A DNA stretch of 64,000 bases from Flavobacterium sp. WV_118_3 (GTDB taxonomy: Bacteria > Bacteroidota > Bacteroidia > Flavobacteriales > Flavobacteriaceae): NCBI RefSeq assembly GCF_039778605.1, contig NZ_CP156060.1:1674001-1738000 (forward strand), written 5' to 3'. Position numbers and translations under genes: made by a program. Shown here piece after piece: positions 25,559 through 34,294 of the stretch (position 1 is the first letter of the stretch; every line of letters begins with the position of its first letter). The notes beneath the pieces are model-generated. The model was not told where the DNA came from, made no database searches, and worked only from the letters and a program-made list of their open reading frames with translations.

Positions 25559-25672
25559 CTATACCCTTCCTGCACCAGCGCTAACTGCGATAATGCTACT
25601 AACTGTAACTGTAATAATATTGGTAGTAATCACGTGAATTGTAATTAACGTAAATGTACATAAAAAACACAT
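25559..25672 (-). CDS. ilv operon leader peptide 1
   Basis: 37 codons from ATG at 25672 to TAG at 25559-25561. The core ITTNIITVTVSSIIAV is made almost wholly of Ile, Thr, Val and Ser, the classic composition of ribosome-mediated attenuation leaders. A GTG at codon 14, just before this core, is an alternative start. An Ile/Thr/Val run followed by a terminator ahead of ilvEDBNCA indicates that shortage of charged Ile/Val/Thr tRNA would stall the ribosome and prevent termination. Confidence 0.8.
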   Translation of the reverse strand: MCFLCTFTLITIHVITTNIITVTVSSIIAVSAGAGRV

Positions 25673-25856
25673 AAATACAAGTTTTATTTATATTTTTTTA
25701 GTACGCTATTTATTTTAAACAATTCCACATTAAAAACAATTGCTTTTCTCAAAGTATAACATTTTATTTTTTTTATCTAAAAATCACGTAGTACTACCTG
25801 AATTTTAACAATTCTGGTTTTTTAAATTGCAATAACAAACCACCAAACAAACTACC

Positions 25857-26876
25857 ATGCAAAATGACCTACCCCACAAAGCGGCTATGGATTGCGAAAC
25901 TAATCCGACTGCTTCCCTCAAGAAAATGTTTATCGACAGTACTATGGGCAACCGTATTATGGCCGGGCAATGTCCGGTGCGACGTGCTGTATTTTTAAAA
26001 CCTCATGGTGTGGCCAAAGCCGATTTTATTATGGTACCGGGATTACCGGAACAGTATAAAGTTGGGATTTTTGCGCACGAGCGTTTTAGTGCCTGGGTTC
26101 GCTTTTCGAGCGATACACAGCCGCATGCTCCGGATATGAAATCGACTGTCGGAATCGGAATCAAACTTTTTGATGTTCCGGGTGAAAAATTGCTGGAATC
26201 CAGTAAACACGCAACCACTGCCGATTTTCTATTGCAAAATATGAATGTCTTTTTTGTAGACAATGCCACCGAAATGTGCAAATTCACGAAAGCCGGTGTC
26301 GTAGATCACAATTATGATCTCTATCTGAAAGACCACCCGGAAACACAAAAAATTCTGGACGAAATGGCTAAAGCCGTAGATAGCTGCCTGACAACTCCTT
26401 ACTGGAGCGGACTACCCTATGCTTTTGGCGATCGCTTTGTAAAATATAAACTGGAACCGATCGGACCGCCATTCGGTGTGCCGCCATCGCAAAATACTTC
26501 CGATTACCTACAGGCCGATTTACAAGCCCGCCTCAATATGGGTGAAGCGCAATTTAATTTTATGGTACAGTTTCAAACCAACCCGGAAACAATGCCTTTG
26601 GATAAAGCCATGACACCCTGGAGCGAAACGGAATCCGAACCGGTACATATTGCCACTCTTGTAATTCAAAAACAGGACATTACCAATCAGGGACAGGCCG
26701 AATATGGCGAAAACCTGTCGTTTAACCCATGGCGTACTTTAAAAGTACACGAACCGCAAGGTAGTATCAGTGCTGCCCGTAAAGTAGTATATGAAGCCGG
26801 TGCCGAATTGAGACGTTTTAAAAATGGTGTTCCGGTCGTAGAACCAAATACGCCAAGACCCCTTAACCTTAAATAA
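25857..26876 (+). CDS. Catalase-like heme-domain protein
   Basis: 339 residues. The segment YKVGIFAHERFSAWVRFSSD followed by GIGIKLFDVPGEKLL and DFLLQNMNVFFV matches the catalase-like (non-classical) branch of the catalase superfamily. The usual proximal RxxxYxDTxxHR motif of true catalases is not visible, so catalatic activity is uncertain. No signal peptide. It sits 9 bases upstream of a LodA-like oxidase that makes hydrogen peroxide, which suggests peroxide removal or a peroxide-using step. Confidence 0.7.
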   Translation: MQNDLPHKAAMDCETNPTASLKKMFIDSTMGNRIMAGQCPVRRAVFLKPHGVAKADFIMVPGLPEQYKVGIFAHERFSAWVRFSSDTQPHAPDMKSTVGIGIKLFDVPGEKLLESSKHATTADFLLQNMNVFFVDNATEMCKFTKAGVVDHNYDLYLKDHPETQKILDEMAKAVDSCLTTPYWSGLPYAFGDRFVKYKLEPIGPPFGVPPSQNTSDYLQADLQARLNMGEAQFNFMVQFQTNPETMPLDKAMTPWSETESEPVHIATLVIQKQDITNQGQAEYGENLSFNPWRTLKVHEPQGSISAARKVVYEAGAELRRFKNGVPVVEPNTPRPLNLK

Positions 26877-26885
26877 AATAGTGCT

Positions 26886-28763
26886 ATGGATATCAACTCA
26901 ATAAAAAGTGTAGCAATCTACCCGGCCATCGGTGTGGCGCGCATCGGAAATTCAAAAGAATATTATCTGGCTTCCGATTTACCGGGTGTGGCTCCCGTAG
27001 CGGAAGGCGGTTTTAAAGATAACGACAACTTGTTCAAAAAACAGGTGCCGCGATTTCGTATTTATGCCCTGGACGAAAATAACGAACCCCTGGGCGAAAT
27101 CAATACCGATACTGACAATGTGAATATTGAATGGCGGGTACACGTGGCCAACCGAAAAGCCGCCTGGTATCAGTTTAATAATGCCCTGGATTTGGGCAAA
27201 TACAGCATTCCGAGTACCAAACGTAATGGCGCTGTTCCCGATCCGGATCGGAATCAACTGGTGATCGATCCCGGACCGCGAACCATTAGCGGAAAAAACA
27301 TATCCGGACCAAAATATCACTTTGACTCCGGGAAATTCTACGATAAAAAAGTATCCCTGGGCGAAATCCGTACCGACGATAAAGGACGTTTGTTGTTTTT
27401 TGGTGGTGATGGAAAAAGCGAATCCCGATTGGGAATAAAAGCCATTACATTTGCCAATAACGACGACTGGCACGACGATACTTCCGACGGTACCGTAAGA
27501 GCAACCGTTACCATTGGCGGACAAACCTTCGAGGCGAAACCTTCTATTGTGGTTTGTACGCCTCCCAACTTCGGACAAGGTTTGTTTCCGGTAGTGAGTA
27601 TGCTGGATGTGGTTGACGATTTATACATCCGCGAAGGCTGGTTCCCTCCTAAAGAAAAGATTATCTTTTACCGGGATATTTATCCGATACTATCCCGTAT
27701 GAGTAGTACGCAATGGGTAAACGAAGGCTTTTTTATGTTGTTTGGAACCAATTCGCCTAGCGATTTTGAAAATCCGGAATTTATTGCCCAGCTGGAAAGT
27801 CCGGACCCGGCTCATGAAGCCGAACGCAGACGTGTTTTCGAATGGTTCCGCGACCGGAATTCGACGGTATACGAACCGGCCAAAATTCCACCGCACTATG
27901 GCGATTTATTTGGCGACTACAACGATCTTCCCGCTGTAGATCTGGCGGTAACCGATACGCAATACGACATGCTGCGCCGTTGGGCCGAAGGGGATTTTAC
28001 AACCGGAGAGCCCCGGAAACCAGTTGTCTTTGACGAATTACCCGTGCGTTCACAAGTGTTGGCGTTATTACAAGCGCCATTGGAAGAATGCCTGGGCGGC
28101 CCTTTCCACCCGGGAATTGAAATTACATGGCCATTCCGTCACCTGATGATGTGGAGTGAACCATACCGATTAAAAGTCCTTCCGGAAGATTCCGGTGTTC
28201 GCGACGATTACGGTGGTATGCTAACCTCCGAAATTGCACTGTCGCCTAATGGTCCGCTGGACGGAAGTGGTCCGGGATCGGTCACCCGCTGGTTGGGTGT
28301 TCCGTGGCAAACCGACGAAGCGAGTTGTCTTTCCGGATATGACCTAACCTTATACCTTCCGTTACCGTCATTCTGGTCGGTTAGGGTTCCGAATACCGTA
28401 CTTTCGAAAGATAGTTTTGATCGTTTGAATGTTTCCACAACCAGCGACGGTCAAAAATTAAAACATTTCTCCTATCGTGTGGACTGGATGCGTGATTTCA
28501 CCACTACCTATGTGACCCGTATTAACAATATGGTTGCCAAATGGCATCAACTGGGTATCATTACCAGACATGATCTGGAAAATCCGTCCCAATTCCTTCC
28601 GGAAGCCTTATGGGTGGAAACCGACCGCAAAGGTCCGACCGGTACTGATCCGACATTGGTACAGGTACGTCATGCCGAACAAGATCCGATCGTTACCGCA
28701 AGAGGATTAATGGCCGAAGAAGCGCCGCGTGAAAGTCAACCGTTAAAACGTCACGAATTATAA
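26886..28763 (+). CDS. LodA/GoxA-like CTQ-dependent amino-acid oxidase
   Basis: 625 residues. It starts with the family hallmark VAIYPAIGVARIGNS (9-23). It continues with VDDLYIREGWFP, HPGIEITWPFRHLMMW (408-423) and TRWLGVPWQTDEASC (467-481). The conserved C-terminal block is LPSFWSVRVPNTVL (493-506). These mark the LodA family of cysteine tryptophylquinone oxidases, which deaminate amino acids (lysine in LodA, glycine in GoxA) and release ammonia and peroxide. C481 is the likely crosslinked Cys; the partner Trp (W497 or a later one) I cannot assign. There is no signal peptide. A LodB-type flavoprotein follows, as the family needs for cofactor formation. Confidence 0.85.
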   Translation: MDINSIKSVAIYPAIGVARIGNSKEYYLASDLPGVAPVAEGGFKDNDNLFKKQVPRFRIYALDENNEPLGEINTDTDNVNIEWRVHVANRKAAWYQFNNALDLGKYSIPSTKRNGAVPDPDRNQLVIDPGPRTISGKNISGPKYHFDSGKFYDKKVSLGEIRTDDKGRLLFFGGDGKSESRLGIKAITFANNDDWHDDTSDGTVRATVTIGGQTFEAKPSIVVCTPPNFGQGLFPVVSMLDVVDDLYIREGWFPPKEKIIFYRDIYPILSRMSSTQWVNEGFFMLFGTNSPSDFENPEFIAQLESPDPAHEAERRRVFEWFRDRNSTVYEPAKIPPHYGDLFGDYNDLPAVDLAVTDTQYDMLRRWAEGDFTTGEPRKPVVFDELPVRSQVLALLQAPLEECLGGPFHPGIEITWPFRHLMMWSEPYRLKVLPEDSGVRDDYGGMLTSEIALSPNGPLDGSGPGSVTRWLGVPWQTDEASCLSGYDLTLYLPLPSFWSVRVPNTVLSKDSFDRLNVSTTSDGQKLKHFSYRVDWMRDFTTTYVTRINNMVAKWHQLGIITRHDLENPSQFLPEALWVETDRKGPTGTDPTLVQVRHAEQDPIVTARGLMAEEAPRESQPLKRHEL

Positions 28764-28792
28764 AAAACCGATATTACATACCCGTTGTTATT

Positions 28793-29857
28793 GTGGGAGC
28801 TGGCCCGGCCGGATTGGCCGCAGCATTGACCTTACAAAAAGAATCCGTAACCTGTGCCGTTATCGACTATCGTCGGGAAAACGTTTTTAAACCTGGGGAA
28901 TCTTTAGCGCCGGGTGCCAACTTTATCCTGGACAAACTCGGACTTCACAAGATAGCAGCTTCCGGTTTTCACAATACATATGTAGGTAATAACGTTGTGT
29001 GGGGCGATACTATGCCCCGCCAACGTTATTTCTTAAATGAACCCTATGGTAACGGATTACACCTAAACCGTGTGGTCTTTGAAAATCAGTTACTCGAAAC
29101 GGCCATTGAACGCGGTATTTCTTTATTTCTTAATTATCAGATCAAAAATATTACCGAAACTCCCGACAAGATGTTTCTGGAATGTCTTTCTCCTGCCGGA
29201 AATTTTACCGTAATCGAAACCGATTTTATTCTCGATTGCAGTGGAAGAGCCAGTATTGTAGCCAAAAAATCCGGTGTAAAAAGAACAACATTGGATAATC
29301 TGGTTTCCTATCATTTTATGATTCCAAAACCGGAAACCGTTTTAAAAGGAATGACCTATATCGAATCGGTTGCTGATGGCTGGTGGTACATGGCTCCGGT
29401 CAACGATGGTAAAACTGTAGTCAATTTTATGTCGGACAGTGACCTGCATATGGTCAAACCAGAACTACTCAAAGACTGGTTGCGACAGAAAATACAACAA
29501 ACGCGGCATTTTTCGGCTTTAGTTTCAGAAAATGCTTTTGATAACCTGATGCATTCCGGAATTAAAACCGCTTCTACTTCCCTGTTGGAAGTTCCCGGTG
29601 GCAACCGATGGCTCGCGGCTGGTGATGCGTTGTGTTCCTATGATCCACTGACCTCATTTGGTATTACCAATGCACTAACAGCCGGTTATGCCGCTGCCAA
29701 AGCCATTACCGGTTTACGCCATGGCGACGGAACTGCTGCCAGCGATTACCTCTCGAAACAAATGGCACTTTTTAATAAATCGGTTGCCATGTTGCACAAC
29801 CAATACCGACAGGAACAACGTTGGACCGATTCGCCGTTTTGGAAGCGACGCCTTTAA
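28793..29857 (+). CDS. LodB-like FAD-dependent maturase of the LodA-type oxidase
   Basis: 354 residues from the first standard start (GTG at 28793). It has the FAD-binding GAGPAGLAAALTLQ at its very N-terminus, ENVFKPGESLAPGA, FILDCSGRAS and GDALCSYDPLTSFGI, as in tryptophan-halogenase/LodB-type flavoproteins. LodB is required to build the quinone in LodA. Anomaly: the reading frame continues upstream in good coding form as YYIPVVIVGAGPAG, restoring the first beta strand, but no ATG, GTG or TTG exists there before an in-frame TGA at 28730. ATT at 28757 or ATA at 28760, overlapping the lodA stop, would be the only starts. The true start is therefore uncertain. Confidence 0.8.
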   Translation: MGAGPAGLAAALTLQKESVTCAVIDYRRENVFKPGESLAPGANFILDKLGLHKIAASGFHNTYVGNNVVWGDTMPRQRYFLNEPYGNGLHLNRVVFENQLLETAIERGISLFLNYQIKNITETPDKMFLECLSPAGNFTVIETDFILDCSGRASIVAKKSGVKRTTLDNLVSYHFMIPKPETVLKGMTYIESVADGWWYMAPVNDGKTVVNFMSDSDLHMVKPELLKDWLRQKIQQTRHFSALVSENAFDNLMHSGIKTASTSLLEVPGGNRWLAAGDALCSYDPLTSFGITNALTAGYAAAKAITGLRHGDGTAASDYLSKQMALFNKSVAMLHNQYRQEQRWTDSPFWKRRL

Positions 29858-29903
29858 ACGGGCCAGGATATTTCCTATAATCGGGATAATTTAAAAAAAA
29901 GAT

Positions 29904-29911
29904 TATATTTG
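29904..29911 (+). promoter_or_regulatory. Putative -7 box (TATATTTG) of the BI-1 gene
   Basis: TATATTTG fits the Bacteroidota TAnnTTTG consensus and lies 26 bases before the ATG at 29937. No convincing TTTG -33 element was found at the proper spacing. Confidence 0.45.
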
Positions 29912-29936
29912 TTTTGTAAAACCTTAATACCTAAAT

Positions 29937-30629
29937 ATGCAATCCGAAAACACTATTGTCGCTTACGCTTCCGAACTGGAAAAAGCTACTTTCTACAAAA
30001 AAACCTATCTACACGTGGCAATTGCCATTCTTGCTTTTATTATTGTAGAAACGATTTTAATTCATACCGTTCCCATGGAATGGATAGCTGCAATGGTTGG
30101 CGGAAAATTCGTATGGTTGTTTATCATCGGACTTTTTTGGTTGGGAACCACCCTATCCGAAAAAATGAGTTTTAACCCGTCGCGCGAGCAACAATATTTA
30201 GGACTGGGATTGTATGTAATTCTGGAAGCTATTATTTTCCTTCCGATGATTGTAATTGCTGTAGCGCTTACTAATAGTGCCGAGTTGATCACTCAGGCTG
30301 CAATCATTACCCTGTTTATGTTTTCCGGATTGACCGCTGTGGTATTTTTTACCCGAGCCGATTTCTCGTTCCTTAGAACGGCCATTATTATTGGTGGTTT
30401 TATTTCACTGGGTTTAATCGTTGCCGGAGCCTTATTCGGATTTAATCTCGGATTATGGTTTTCTGTCGGAATGGTGATTTTGGCTTCTGCCAGTATTCTT
30501 TACCAAACGCATCAAATTAAAAATCAATACGGTACGCAACAATATGTGGGTGCTGCATTACAATTATTTTCATCCGTAATGCTTTTATTCTGGTATGTAT
30601 TACGTATCCTGATGAGCCGAAGAAATTAA
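29937..30629 (+). CDS. BAX inhibitor-1/YccA family membrane protein
   Basis: 230 residues with about seven transmembrane segments (such as HVAIAILAFIIVETILI and LGLGLYVILEAIIFLPMIVI). The C-terminal pattern SILYQTHQIKNQYGTQQYVG (AALQLF follows) is the conserved BI-1 signature region (YDTQ-like). Family members are inner-membrane proteins proposed to act as pH-sensitive calcium leak channels or FtsH modulators. Monocistronic, with a bidirectional terminator after it. Confidence 0.85.
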   Translation: MQSENTIVAYASELEKATFYKKTYLHVAIAILAFIIVETILIHTVPMEWIAAMVGGKFVWLFIIGLFWLGTTLSEKMSFNPSREQQYLGLGLYVILEAIIFLPMIVIAVALTNSAELITQAAIITLFMFSGLTAVVFFTRADFSFLRTAIIIGGFISLGLIVAGALFGFNLGLWFSVGMVILASASILYQTHQIKNQYGTQQYVGAALQLFSSVMLLFWYVLRILMSRRN

Positions 30630-30651
30630 TCTTACAATTTATATTTATACT

Positions 30652-30683
30652 AAAAAAGACTGCCAGAATAGGTAGTCTTTTTT
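30652..30683. terminator. Bidirectional terminator between BI-1 and DNA glycosylase genes
   Basis: AAAAAAGACTGCC (30652-30664) pairs with GGTAGTCTTTTTT (30671-30683) with one wobble and a 6-base loop; T-runs are present on both strands. Confidence 0.8.
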
Positions 30684-30703
30684 GATTGTATCGTATGTTG
30701 CTT

Positions 30704-31201
30704 TTATAATCCTAACGGTATTCGTATCCCTTTCCATTCGGTTAATTTGGCTTCAAAACCTTTACCGGCATTCGCAGGGCTAGTCGATGGCAATACCTGT
30801 AAATGATAGGCTTTGGTTGTTTTTACATATTTTTTAAAATATGCAGCTGCTTTTTGTCCGTTAAAGAAAATATGCGTGATTTCAGGATGTTTTTCTAAAA
30901 AATCATTAAAATCATTAGGTACTTCCTGCTCGATCGCACTATCCAGACTTCCTTCTCTTTTACAAGCCTGCAATACGTCCCATAGCGCAACTTTATTTTG
31001 CAACAACAATGCTTTTTTGGTGGCATAATCATTAGAAAAAGAAGTTTCAAAAATGGTAAACATCAATTTCCAAAAATGATTCCGGGCATTGCCATAATAT
31101 TCTTCTGCCATTAAAGAAGCAACACCGGGCATGGTTCCTAAAATCAATATCCGGGCGTTGGTTTCCGATACGGAAGGAAAAGAATAAATGAGCATGGACA
31201 T
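30704..31201 (-). CDS. Uracil/hypoxanthine-DNA glycosylase family protein (Mug-like)
   Basis: 165 residues from ATG at 31201 (a further Met lies two codons on; an upstream in-frame extension rich in Cys/Phe is unlikely). The motif ILILGTMPGVASLMAEEYYG (N of ARNHFWKLMF follows) is the active-site region of the DNA-deoxyinosine glycosylase/Mug-like branch. VALWDVLQACKREGSLDSAI and HLQVLPSTSPANA are the later conserved blocks. It removes deaminated or mispaired bases in base-excision repair. Solitary gene. Confidence 0.85.
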   Translation of the reverse strand: MSMLIYSFPSVSETNARILILGTMPGVASLMAEEYYGNARNHFWKLMFTIFETSFSNDYATKKALLLQNKVALWDVLQACKREGSLDSAIEQEVPNDFNDFLEKHPEITHIFFNGQKAAAYFKKYVKTTKAYHLQVLPSTSPANAGKGFEAKLTEWKGIRIPLGL

Positions 31202-31432
31202 TATTTTTAAAAAGATTCCTACTGCAAAGTAGCAACAATCCGGCAAAATTCAAAAAGGATTTGCGTAATCGCCTTAAAAAAAGTCTGTATTTACTAGTGT
31301 TTTCAGCCTTTCCGGAAAACAAAAATAAAATTGTAACGGTTGCTTTAGCGGTTGGTGTTAAAGCGGTTATCCCTTCTTTACTTTATCTTAAAAATTATCT
31401 TGTTAAAGTATTCTAACTTACCCGCGATATTA

Positions 31433-31464
31433 TTTGTTTTTTTAGTCTCAAAAATCTAATTTTG
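31433..31464 (+). promoter_or_regulatory. Good match to the Bacteroidota sigma-A promoter
   Basis: TTTG at 31433-31436 and TAATTTTG at 31457-31464 are separated by 20 bases, matching the TTTG-N19-TAnnTTTG consensus. It lies 43 bases before the ATG at 31507 and probably drives the four-gene operon 31507-34189. The 31202-31506 gap holds nothing else. Confidence 0.7.
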
Positions 31465-31506
31465 AACGAATCAATCATTTGATATTAACTCAAAAAAGCC
31501 TGAATT

Positions 31507-32124
31507 ATGAAATTACCTCTACAAGACATTCTGGATGGAATCCGTGAGTGGAACAAAGTCCGTAAAGACCGTGAATTAGCAACTTTCTATTTAAGTACCG
31601 CTCGATATTTCTCTTTTGAATGTGCCGACAAAGGGACTTCAAAATACCTGCATGCGTATCCGGGTATCTACGAGAACCACTTATATTTCTTTTTGATCCC
31701 TTCGGAATTTGATTCCCCGGATTCGAAAGCAGTTGCCGATATCGATGCGCATATTAACGCTACTCCGGTAAATATTGGAATGGGCAACGGAGGACAGGAG
31801 CTTCCTGAAAAAGAGGCACAAGAACGAATTGACAACTGGGATAATAACGTAAAAGAATGGGTTTCGGTTCAAATCGATGCACCGGAAGGTATTTTCCAGG
31901 CTTTTGCCATTCCAACCGATTATATCAAAGAAAAAGTAGCGATTCCATATGATGCGGATTTTGCACTTAGAGCCAGTACTGCAGCTGTTTCCGGTTATAT
32001 AGCCGATTTGGTTATCGTGGATAAAGAACTTAAAAAATCGGTGTACTATGATACGGTACGACCGGTTCCACCATTTGCTCCTTTGGAAGGTGATTTCTAT
32101 TTATTACAATTGGCCGAAAACTAA
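31507..32124 (+). CDS. Hypothetical protein
   Basis: 205 residues, soluble and acidic, without signal peptide. Features include ARYFSFECADKGTSKYLHAY, NIGMGNGGQELPEKEAQERI and SVYYDTVRPVPPFAPLEGDF. I do not recognise the family. It is the first gene behind a good promoter and is followed after only 3 bases by a membrane protein and a two-component pair, so it may belong to that signalling system. Confidence 0.75.
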   Translation: MKLPLQDILDGIREWNKVRKDRELATFYLSTARYFSFECADKGTSKYLHAYPGIYENHLYFFLIPSEFDSPDSKAVADIDAHINATPVNIGMGNGGQELPEKEAQERIDNWDNNVKEWVSVQIDAPEGIFQAFAIPTDYIKEKVAIPYDADFALRASTAAVSGYIADLVIVDKELKKSVYYDTVRPVPPFAPLEGDFYLLQLAEN

Positions 32125-32127
32125 TAT

Positions 32128-32766
32128 ATGACGTTTTATCAGTTTCTGGACTATCTGACGTATTTATCACCGGCGCTTCTGCTCACCGGGATTGGGATTG
32201 GCATGTATCGTTACAAATCGCTCGCCCTTTCTCATAAAATGCTGTTGCTCTACATCGGTGTGGCACTCTGCACGGATCTTAGCAGCCGCCTTTACGGTCA
32301 TTTGTTTGGAAACAACCTGATATTCATCATTATGTTCAGTTTATTAGAACTGATCATTTTTACAATTTTATACCAGTTCTGCTTTTTTGAAAAGAAAAGC
32401 AGAACTCTTTTTTCGCTTACGCTTGTTGCCAGTGGATTTATTGTCTGGGAGCTTTTTTCATTACGTACCATCGCTCCTCAACAATTCCAGTCCTATTCCA
32501 AAGTTATGGATGCCTTTGTAATCATATTATTTGCACTGGCTTATTTTTTCCAGAAAGTAGGAAAATACAAAACTACGCAAAAGGAAGAATTACGGCTTAA
32601 TGCCGCCATTTTACTCTTTTTTTCATTACACCTTTTGTTTTTTCTGCCCATTAACTTCCTGATCAATGTAAGTTCCGGACTTAAGTTTTATTTCTGGATG
32701 GCTAATCTGGTCGTTACACTTATTTTTTATGCTTTTATAAACTGGGAAATATGGAAAAATGGTTAG
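32128..32766 (+). CDS. Multi-pass membrane protein, putative sensor partner of the following kinase
   Basis: 212 residues, six or seven hydrophobic helices from YLSPALLLTGIGIGMY to NLVVTLIFYAFINWEIW. It has no enzymatic motif. The gene overlaps the histidine kinase by 16 bases. The kinase has just one membrane helix and no sensor domain, so this protein probably supplies the sensing part. That is inference from gene order. Confidence 0.7.
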   Translation: MTFYQFLDYLTYLSPALLLTGIGIGMYRYKSLALSHKMLLLYIGVALCTDLSSRLYGHLFGNNLIFIIMFSLLELIIFTILYQFCFFEKKSRTLFSLTLVASGFIVWELFSLRTIAPQQFQSYSKVMDAFVIILFALAYFFQKVGKYKTTQKEELRLNAAILLFFSLHLLFFLPINFLINVSSGLKFYFWMANLVVTLIFYAFINWEIWKNG

Positions 32767-33515
32767 ACCCCAAAACCATTATGTTATGGATTATCATTGC
32801 GATTACAGTGGTTTCCATACTGGTTTTTTCGTTTATACGGCTTGCCTATCTCAACTTTAAGCAAATGACGGAAGCCCAGTTGGAAGAATCCCGTTTAAAG
32901 CTGGAGCATCAAAAAAAACTACTTGAAAACGGTATTTTGGTTCAGGAACAGGAACGTACGCGTATTGCTGCCGATTTGCATGATTCGCTTATCGGAAAAC
33001 TCACTTCGCTTAAATTAAAGCACCAACTGGATTACAATAGTGACGAAATGGACTATTTATTAAGTGAAAGTATAGCCGATGCGCGAAGAATTTCACACGA
33101 TTTGAGTCCACCTATGTTAGAATTCATATCTTTGTGTGAATTAATTGACGGAATTATTACCCCCTGGAAAAAAAACATTGCGGTCGACTTTTATCATGAT
33201 GTACGTACTGATGTTACGTTACCCAATAGTATTAAAATTCAGTTTACCCGTGTTTTACAGGAATTGATTACCAATATTTACAAACATGCCGGTGCTTCCG
33301 TAATTACTGTTCACCTGCGACAAAGTGATCGATTGCTTTGCCTTTTGGTGAAAGATGACGGTAAAGGTTTTGATCCGAATCAGAATAAAAAAGGACTCGG
33401 ACTACAAAACATTGAGCTACGGATGCTTTACCTAAACGGTAAACACAGTATCAAACCGCTTCGCAAAGGAACCTCGGCTTTACTATTACTTGAAGATTAT
33501 AAAGACCTGATATGA
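32751..33515 (+). CDS. NarL-type sensor histidine kinase (HisKA_3)
   Basis: 254 residues. One N-terminal transmembrane helix (about 10-28), then a coiled segment and the HisKA_3 motif with H77 in RIAADLHDSLIGKL, followed by ARRISHDLSPPML. The HATPase domain has the N-box-like LQELITNIYKHAGA, DDGKGFDP and KGLGLQNIELR. It overlaps the membrane protein upstream and the LuxR-type regulator downstream (4 bases). Confidence 0.88.
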   Translation: MEKWLDPKTIMLWIIIAITVVSILVFSFIRLAYLNFKQMTEAQLEESRLKLEHQKKLLENGILVQEQERTRIAADLHDSLIGKLTSLKLKHQLDYNSDEMDYLLSESIADARRISHDLSPPMLEFISLCELIDGIITPWKKNIAVDFYHDVRTDVTLPNSIKIQFTRVLQELITNIYKHAGASVITVHLRQSDRLLCLLVKDDGKGFDPNQNKKGLGLQNIELRMLYLNGKHSIKPLRKGTSALLLLEDYKDLI

Positions 33516-34189
33516 GTACCATTCGAATTGCCATAACAGACGATGATGGTTTAATTGTAAAACTACTGGAAAACTTCCTGAGTATGCAGCCGGGATTCGA
33601 AGTGGTCTACACCGCCGAAAGTGGTGACGTTTTGCTGTCGTACCTCGAAAGAGCCACCGAATTTCCCGATGTCTTATTACTGGATCTGAAAATGAAAGGT
33701 ATGGATGGTGTTGAAGTCACCCGTCATCTTAAAAACCATTTTCCGGATATCAAGGTGATTATCGTGTCGTCGCATTACCAGCGGTCGTTTATGAACTTTA
33801 TGCTAAAAACCGGTGCTTCGGCCTTTCTTCCAAAAGGAGTTTCCCCTATTTTACTGGCCGAAATCATTCCGATTGTCCATCAAAAAGGAATCTTTTTTAT
33901 GGAAGATCAAATGGAAGCTATTCGGGAACAGGCAGCTTCCAAAACAAACCAAAAGTCAATTTTTGACAACGGTACTGAACTTTCCAAACGCGAAATCGAT
34001 GTATTACGCCTGATCAGTCAACAGAAAACAGCTAAAGAAATTGGTGATGCGCTTTTTATTACCGCCCGAACTGTTGAAGGCCATAAAAACAATCTTTTTG
34101 TTAAAACCGGTGCCAAAAACATAGCCGGACTGGTGATTTATGCCATCCAGAATAACATCATCAGTGTGGAAGAACTTCCTATGATTTAA
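33512..34189 (+). CDS. LuxR/NarL-family response regulator
   Basis: 225 residues. Receiver domain with acidic D10-D11-D12, phospho-acceptor D58 (VLLLDLKMKGMDG) and Lys in FLPKGVSP. C-terminal LuxR HTH about 155-220 (LSKREIDVLRLISQQKTAKE, FITARTVEGHKNNLFVKTGA). Cognate partner of the overlapping HisKA_3 kinase. The next gene, a propeller-PLC protein about 100 bases downstream, may be a target. Confidence 0.9.
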   Translation: MSTIRIAITDDDGLIVKLLENFLSMQPGFEVVYTAESGDVLLSYLERATEFPDVLLLDLKMKGMDGVEVTRHLKNHFPDIKVIIVSSHYQRSFMNFMLKTGASAFLPKGVSPILLAEIIPIVHQKGIFFMEDQMEAIREQAASKTNQKSIFDNGTELSKREIDVLRLISQQKTAKEIGDALFITARTVEGHKNNLFVKTGAKNIAGLVIYAIQNNIISVEELPMI

Positions 34190-34294
34190 CCCAATTATCT
34201 GAAAAACAGGTAATTTCATCCATACAACGTTACAAAATTAATCCGATCTTTGAGATGCAGGTCCCAAACCTATCTCAACTTAATTTGTAACAGT

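Noticed and set aside
28740..28800. Programmed -1 frameshift fusing LodA to LodB
   Set aside because: No slippery heptamer is present at the lodA stop; a rare start codon or sequencing error explains the frame better.
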